A stretch of DNA of 41,277 nucleotides from Eubacteriales Family XIII. Incertae Sedis bacterium. Lineage in GTDB: Bacteria > Bacillota > Clostridia > Peptostreptococcales > Anaerovoracaceae. The stretch spans positions 1 through 41,277 of the forward strand of contig JAISMX010000040.1 of the NCBI GenBank assembly GCA_031276515.1. The letters run 5' to 3'. Shown here piece after piece: positions 36,758 to 41,277 of the stretch. Made by a program: the position numbers and the translations under genes. The stretch's first letter is position 1. Each line of letters begins with the position of its first letter. The notes under the pieces were generated by a model. It saw only the letters and a program-made list of their open reading frames with translations, had not been told where the DNA came from and made no database searches.

Positions 36758-38047
36758 ATGGCCGAAAAGAACACCGCGTCTTGGGCATTTGAAACCAAGC
36801 AAATCCACATCGGGCAGGAATTCGCCGACCCCACAACGGACGCCAGAGCGGTTCCCATCTACCAGACCACGTCCTTCGTGTTCCACAACGCCGACCACGC
36901 GGCGGCGCGCTTTGGACTCGCCGACGCGGGCAATATCTACACGCGCCTGACCAATCCGACCCAAGACATACTCGAAAGGCGCGTGGCGGCGCTCGAAGGC
37001 GGTTCGGCGGCCTTGGCCGTGGGCTCCGGCGCGGCGGCGCTGACCTACGCGATCTTGAATCTGGCGCGGGCCGGGGATCACATCGTGTCCGCCAAAACCA
37101 TCTACGGAGGCAGCTTCAACCTGCTCGACCAGACGCTTCCGAGCTACGGCGTCACGACCACATTCGTGGATCCCGACGTGGAAGGAAGTTTCCAAAACGC
37201 CATTCGGTCGAACACCAAGGCCATCCTGATCGAATCGCTCGGCAATCCCAATTCCAACGTCATCGACATCGAGAAAGTGGCGAAGATCGCCCACGACAAC
37301 CGCATTCCCCTCATCGTGGACAATACCTTCACATCGCCCTATCTGCTTCGCCCCTTCGAATACGGCGCGGACATCGTGGTTCATTCCGCCACGAAATTCC
37401 TCGGAGGACACGGCACGACGTTGGGCGGCGTCATCGTCGAGAGCGGCAAATTCGATTGGGAAGCGAGCGGCAAATTTCCGCAGATCACCGAGCCCAACGC
37501 GAGCTACCACGGCGTTTCGTTCTCGGCCGCCGCGGGTCCCGCCGCCTTCGTGACGCGCATTCGCGCCGTGCTGCTGCGCGACACGGGCGCGGCCCTCGCG
37601 CCGTTCAACGCTTTCCTGCTGCTGCAGGGCATAGAAACGCTTTCGCTGCGCGTCGAAAGGCACGTGGAAAACACGCTCAAGGTCATCGACTATCTGAAGA
37701 CCCGGCCCGAGGTCGAGCGCATCAATCATCCCTCCCTGCCGGATCAGCCGAGCCACGCGATCTATAAGAAGTATTTTCCGAATGGCGCGGGCTCGATTTT
37801 CACCTTTGAAATCAAGGGCGGCGCGGACGAGGCCAAGGCTTTTATCGACAAGCTGCAAATATTCTCGCTGCTCGCCAATGTCGCGGACGTCAAATCCCTC
37901 GTGATTCACCCCGCGAGCACGACGCATTCGCAGCTGTCGGCGGAGGATCTTCTCGATCAGGGCATCAAGCCCAACACCGTGCGGCTTTCGATAGGCACGG
38001 AGAATATAAAAGACATCATCGCGGATCTCGACCAAGCCTTCGCGTAA
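36758..38047 (+). CDS. metY: O-acetylhomoserine sulfhydrylase (PLP-dependent Cys/Met metabolism)
   Basis: WAFETKQIHIGQEFADPTTDARAVPIYQTTSFVFHNADHAAARFGLADAGNIYTRLTNPTQDILERRVAALEGG; VHSATKFLGGHGTTLGGVIVESG. Confidence 0.93.
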   Translation: MAEKNTASWAFETKQIHIGQEFADPTTDARAVPIYQTTSFVFHNADHAAARFGLADAGNIYTRLTNPTQDILERRVAALEGGSAALAVGSGAAALTYAILNLARAGDHIVSAKTIYGGSFNLLDQTLPSYGVTTTFVDPDVEGSFQNAIRSNTKAILIESLGNPNSNVIDIEKVAKIAHDNRIPLIVDNTFTSPYLLRPFEYGADIVVHSATKFLGGHGTTLGGVIVESGKFDWEASGKFPQITEPNASYHGVSFSAAAGPAAFVTRIRAVLLRDTGAALAPFNAFLLLQGIETLSLRVERHVENTLKVIDYLKTRPEVERINHPSLPDQPSHAIYKKYFPNGAGSIFTFEIKGGADEAKAFIDKLQIFSLLANVADVKSLVIHPASTTHSQLSAEDLLDQGIKPNTVRLSIGTENIKDIIADLDQAFA

Positions 38048-38056
38048 GCCAAGTAT

Positions 38057-38110
38057 GCAAACGCCGCGTCTGCTTTGCCCGGTCGCGGACAAAATCAACG
38101 CGGCGTTTGC
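38057..38110 (+). terminator. Terminator-like long-stem inverted repeat after metY
   Basis: GCAAACGCCGCGT (38057-38069) / ACGCGGCGTTTGC (38098-38110), 13 bp perfect, followed by GCGGTTTTGATT. Confidence 0.55.
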
Positions 38111-38151
38111 GCGGTTTTGATTGGTGTCTTTAGAACTGTGACGCGCAGCGG

Positions 38152-38976
38152 TCACTCGGTCAAAAAGGCTTCCAACTCGGCGTTGAATGCGTCCGGCGCA
38201 TCCAAAAACGGACCGTGTCCGCAACCGGGGAAAAGCACGAGTTTGCTGTTTTTGATGTTCTGCTCCATATACTCGCCGTGCGCGCGGGTATGCAGCAAGC
38301 CGTCGCCGCCGAAAGCGAGCAGGGTCGGCACCGCAATGTCCTTCAACACGGGGCGAAAATCCTCGACCGACATGGAGAGCCACATGAAAGCCATCACGTG
38401 CGGCACGTTCTTTCTCGCCTCGCCCAAGGACCACTTGAACAGTTCGGAATCCTTGGGATAGCCCTTGCCAAAGATGTTGGGCGTAAAGTGTTCGACGAGG
38501 GTGTTCCAATCCGCGGCGATCATAGACAGCCAATTCAGGTTGTCGGCGTGGGTAAACGAGCTCATCGTACCCAACTTCCATTCGTCGTCGGTGATCAGCT
38601 TCGGTATCATGTCGATGATGCACAGCTTGTTTATGTATTGGCATCCGAATTTGCGGATATACGCAAACAGCGTGCTCGTTCCCATCGACCAGCCGACCAA
38701 GTTCGCCTTGTCAATGCCCAAGCCCTCGATCAATTCGTGCAGATCTTCCCCGAAACGGGCGAGGTTCATGTTTTGCTCGGTCACCTCTCCCTTGTCGGAT
38801 TCTCCGTGTCCGCGCAGATCGTAGGCGACCACCCGGTATTTCTTTGAAAAATACGCAACCTGTTTCTTGAAGTATTTCGAGTTGCACGACCAGCCGTGGA
38901 TGAAAATGAGAGGCTCTCCTTTTCCGTGTTCTTCGTAATACAGTTTGCAACCGTCCGCCGTGGTGAAATAGCTCAT
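38152..38976 (-). CDS. Alpha/beta hydrolase
   Basis: MSYFTTADGCKLYYEEHGKGEPLIFIHGWSCNSKYFKKQ...YDLRGHGESDKG...NLVGWSMGTSTLFAY...FPGCGHGPFLDAPDAFNAELEAFL. Confidence 0.88.
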   Translation of the reverse strand: MSYFTTADGCKLYYEEHGKGEPLIFIHGWSCNSKYFKKQVAYFSKKYRVVAYDLRGHGESDKGEVTEQNMNLARFGEDLHELIEGLGIDKANLVGWSMGTSTLFAYIRKFGCQYINKLCIIDMIPKLITDDEWKLGTMSSFTHADNLNWLSMIAADWNTLVEHFTPNIFGKGYPKDSELFKWSLGEARKNVPHVMAFMWLSMSVEDFRPVLKDIAVPTLLAFGGDGLLHTRAHGEYMEQNIKNSKLVLFPGCGHGPFLDAPDAFNAELEAFLTE

Positions 38977-39095
38977 TTGAAACTCCTTTCTCCAATAAAC
39001 GCGTTCTTGCGTGTGCCGGAAAAACATCCGAACACGCAAGGACAGGTATTCCGTCCCCTCCCGCGGCGTTTTTTGCGCAAGGCGTCCGCGGGCGG

Positions 39096-40001
39096 TTATT
39101 CGGCTTCCGGTGTGGCGTTCTCCTTGGCGGGCGCGGCTTTTGCGTCCACGGCGTCGCTGCCAAGGCGCTCCCGCAGCGCGTCGATGAGCAGGTTGTCGGG
39201 CGGCGAGATGATCTTCGGGCGCGAGATGAGCAGTTCGACGCGGCGGTTCAGCTTGCGGCCCTCCGGCGTGTCGTTGCTCGCGATGGGCCGCGTCTCTCCG
39301 TAGGGGCGCACGCTAAAGCGCTCCGAGCTGAGGTCGCCGTCCTCAAGAAGCGCGGCGAGGAAGTTCACGGCGCGCGCCAAGCTCAGATACCAGTTTGAGG
39401 GATAGCGGGCGGAGTTCGACGGGACGTTGTCCGTGTGGCCCGCGACGACGACCTCCAAAGGCTCCTCCGGCGTCTGGTTCGCCTGAATCAGATCGGCCAG
39501 CATGCCGACCTGCGCGTACATGGTCGGCGTAAGCTCCGCGCTGCCCGACTCGAACCACACGTCGTTCTTCAGCACGACGAGCACGCTTTCGCCCTGAAAT
39601 TCGACGGCGATGGTGTTTTCGAGGTTGTTCTCCGTCACGTATTCCGACAAGGACTCGAACAGATTGCCGAGCTGCATGGCGGCCGCCTCGGCGGCGGCCT
39701 GTTCGGCCTCGGCCCGCGCCTGCGCCTCCTCGTTCTCCTTGCCGGCTTCGGGATAGGGGAGTTTTAAATCGCCCATGTCGCCCGAGCCGTCTCCGCCGAT
39801 GCCTTGAGACATGACATCGCTGAAATAGCCGTTGAAGGCCGTGTAGAAGGCTTCCGCGATGGAGTTGTATTTCTCCTCATTGACCGAACTCGACGCGAAG
39901 AGTACGATGAACAGCGCGAGCAGCAATGTGAGCAGATCCGCGTAGGGAATCAGCCAGCTTTCGTCGGCGTGTTCCTCGTGCTGTTCATGTCTCTTTGCCA
40001 T
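39096..40001 (-). CDS. motB: Flagellar motor protein MotB (OmpA-family C-terminus)
   Basis: WLIPYADLLTLLLALFIVLFASSSVNEEKYNSIAEAFYTAF (Asp in single TM); VVAGHTDNVPSNSARYPSNWYLSLARAVNFLAALLE. Confidence 0.9.
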   Translation of the reverse strand: MAKRHEQHEEHADESWLIPYADLLTLLLALFIVLFASSSVNEEKYNSIAEAFYTAFNGYFSDVMSQGIGGDGSGDMGDLKLPYPEAGKENEEAQARAEAEQAAAEAAAMQLGNLFESLSEYVTENNLENTIAVEFQGESVLVVLKNDVWFESGSAELTPTMYAQVGMLADLIQANQTPEEPLEVVVAGHTDNVPSNSARYPSNWYLSLARAVNFLAALLEDGDLSSERFSVRPYGETRPIASNDTPEGRKLNRRVELLISRPKIISPPDNLLIDALRERLGSDAVDAKAAPAKENATPEAE

Positions 40002-40105
40002 ATCGTTTCTCCTGTGATGCGAACCGAAGCGCTTGCCGCGAAACGCGGAAAAATCCGCGCGTCGGTTAAAAAGTCACGTCTATGGGAATTGGACGCGACC
40101 CCGAG

Positions 40106-40870
40106 CTAACTTGTTTCGCGTTCGCGCGCGGAAATGTAGTTGGAAAGATTGTCCTTCAGCATGCGCGGGTTCATGCCGCGGCATATGCCGACGATGCCCT
40201 CCATGATGATGGTGCGCACCAACACCTCCTGCTTCGTCTTGCGCTTGAGCTTGTTGGCCATGGGATGCCACAGCACGTAGCCCGTGAAAATGCCGAGCAG
40301 CGTCGCGATGAAGGCGGCGGCGATCGCGTGTCCGAGGGCCTCCGTGTCCTCCATGTTGCCGAGCGCCGCGATCAGCCCGAGCACGGCGCCGAGCACGCCC
40401 AGGGTCGGCGCGTAGGTACCGGCCTGGGTGAATATGTTGGCGTTGGCCGCGTGCCGGCCCTCCATCGCCGCGATGTCGGCTTCCATGGATTCGGCGAGCT
40501 GGTCGCTGTCCACGCCGTCCACGAGCAGCTGCAGACCGCGCGTCAGAAAGGGGTCGCTCTCGTCCGCTATGCGCGCTTCGAGCACCAGCAGACCTTCCCG
40601 CCTGGCCATTTCCGCGAATTCGAGTATCTTCTCTATGGCCTCCTGCGGCGACATGAATTTGGTGCCGCCGAATATGATCCCAAACAATCGACCGATATTT
40701 TTCAGCTCGTTCATCGGTGTGGCGATGGTCACGGCGCCCACCGTTCCCATGATGATGATCAGGAATGCGGCGGGGTTCAACAGATTATCGAGAGCCACGC
40801 CTTTGAGAACCATTCCCACGCCGACCGCCAGAACGCCGATGATAATGCCGGCAAGTGATGATATATCCAC
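40106..40870 (-). CDS. motA: Flagellar motor stator protein MotA
   Basis: MDISSLAGIIIGVLAVGVGMVLKGVALDNLLNPAAFLIIIMGTVGAVTIATPMNELKNI; GTYAPTLGVLGAVLGLIAALGNMEDTEALGHAIAAAFIATLLGIFTGYVLWHPMANKLK. Confidence 0.92.
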   Translation of the reverse strand: MDISSLAGIIIGVLAVGVGMVLKGVALDNLLNPAAFLIIIMGTVGAVTIATPMNELKNIGRLFGIIFGGTKFMSPQEAIEKILEFAEMARREGLLVLEARIADESDPFLTRGLQLLVDGVDSDQLAESMEADIAAMEGRHAANANIFTQAGTYAPTLGVLGAVLGLIAALGNMEDTEALGHAIAAAFIATLLGIFTGYVLWHPMANKLKRKTKQEVLVRTIIMEGIVGICRGMNPRMLKDNLSNYISARERETS

Positions 40871-41077
40871 GTGATTTACACTTCCTTTCCTTCGGCAGGA
40901 ACAAAAATCGCCAAAAAGCGCAAAATGACACCTTTGCGGTTTGGAACAAACGGAAACGAGGCTTCGCCATGCAAAGCACTCGTTTATATTTTACCTTGAT
41001 TTGTTATGATTGTCAATCGCCGCGCGCAGGTTTTAAAAATACTCGACCGCTACGGTTACATAGGCGGGGCCGACGGC

Positions 41078-41277
41078 TTATTCGTCTGCTTTTTGTTCGT
41101 CCGAAGCGCTCCCGCCGGCGGCTCGCGCCTTTTTCCGCCGCTTCACGCATTCCGTCAGCAGATACTCGATCTGTCCGTTCACGGAGCGAAACTCGTCCTC
41201 CGCCCAGGCGGCGATCTCCGCGTAGAGCCGGCCGGACAGCCGCAGCGGTATCTGTTTCTTTTCTCCGTCCTTCTTTT
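41078..41277 (-). CDS. Arc-like ribbon-helix-helix protein, 5' end outside window
   Basis: Read by hand: KKDGEKKQIPLRLSGRLYAEIAAWAEDEFRSVNGQIEYLLTECVKRRKKARAAGGSASDEQKADE*. Confidence 0.7.
   Translation of the reverse strand, partial: KKDGEKKQIPLRLSGRLYAEIAAWAEDEFRSVNGQIEYLLTECVKRRKKARAAGGSASDEQKADE

Noticed and set aside
36719-38644. 641-aa minus-strand ORF antisense to metY
   Set aside because: Shadow ORF from codon bias over a clearly conserved gene; no recognisable domain.
39096-40870. MotA/MotB pair as ZorA/ZorB of a Zorya defence system
   Set aside because: Both look like standard flagellar stator proteins (typical MotA length, short MotB linker, OmpA end) and no zorC/D/E-like gene is visible in the window.
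1-41277. Transposase, integrase, prophage, rRNA or tRNA genes
   Set aside because: No such protein motifs or RNA structures were seen on either strand while reading; a tRNAscan or ISfinder run was not possible.

Overview
Bacterial chromosomal window, probably from an anaerobic, moderately high-GC Bacillota/Clostridia-like organism (taxonomy is inferred). About 0.9-16.4 kb is one long S10-spc-alpha ribosomal protein operon (rpsJ to rplQ, with secY, adk, map, infA, rpmJ, rpoA). An ornithine carbamoyltransferase gene follows rplQ by 4 bp. From 17.5 to 31.7 kb lies a catabolic locus. A sigma-54 activator that appears to lack its C-terminal Fis-type HTH diverges from a unit headed by a good -24/-12 promoter. 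That unit encodes an M24-fold hydrolase with degenerate metal ligands, a 4-oxalocrotonate-tautomerase-like protein, a complete Liv-type ABC importer, an SDR, and an acetoin/2-oxoacid dehydrogenase complex. In that complex the E2 lacks a lipoyl domain and carries two peripheral subunit-binding domains, while the lipoyl domain is fused to E3. The 31.7-41.3 kb part holds an SLH-domain surface protein, a small gene with an apparently leaderless promoter, a two-gene unit encoding a DUF1883-TIR protein (catalytic Glu seemingly replaced) plus a hypothetical protein, an aromatic-acid-exporter-family membrane protein, O-acetylhomoserine sulfhydrylase, an alpha/beta hydrolase, motB/motA and a partial RHH protein. 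No rRNA, tRNA, CRISPR or transposon was seen. The best candidate for an undescribed system is the sigma-54-linked M24/Liv/Aco locus. All family calls come from reading motifs, with no database search.
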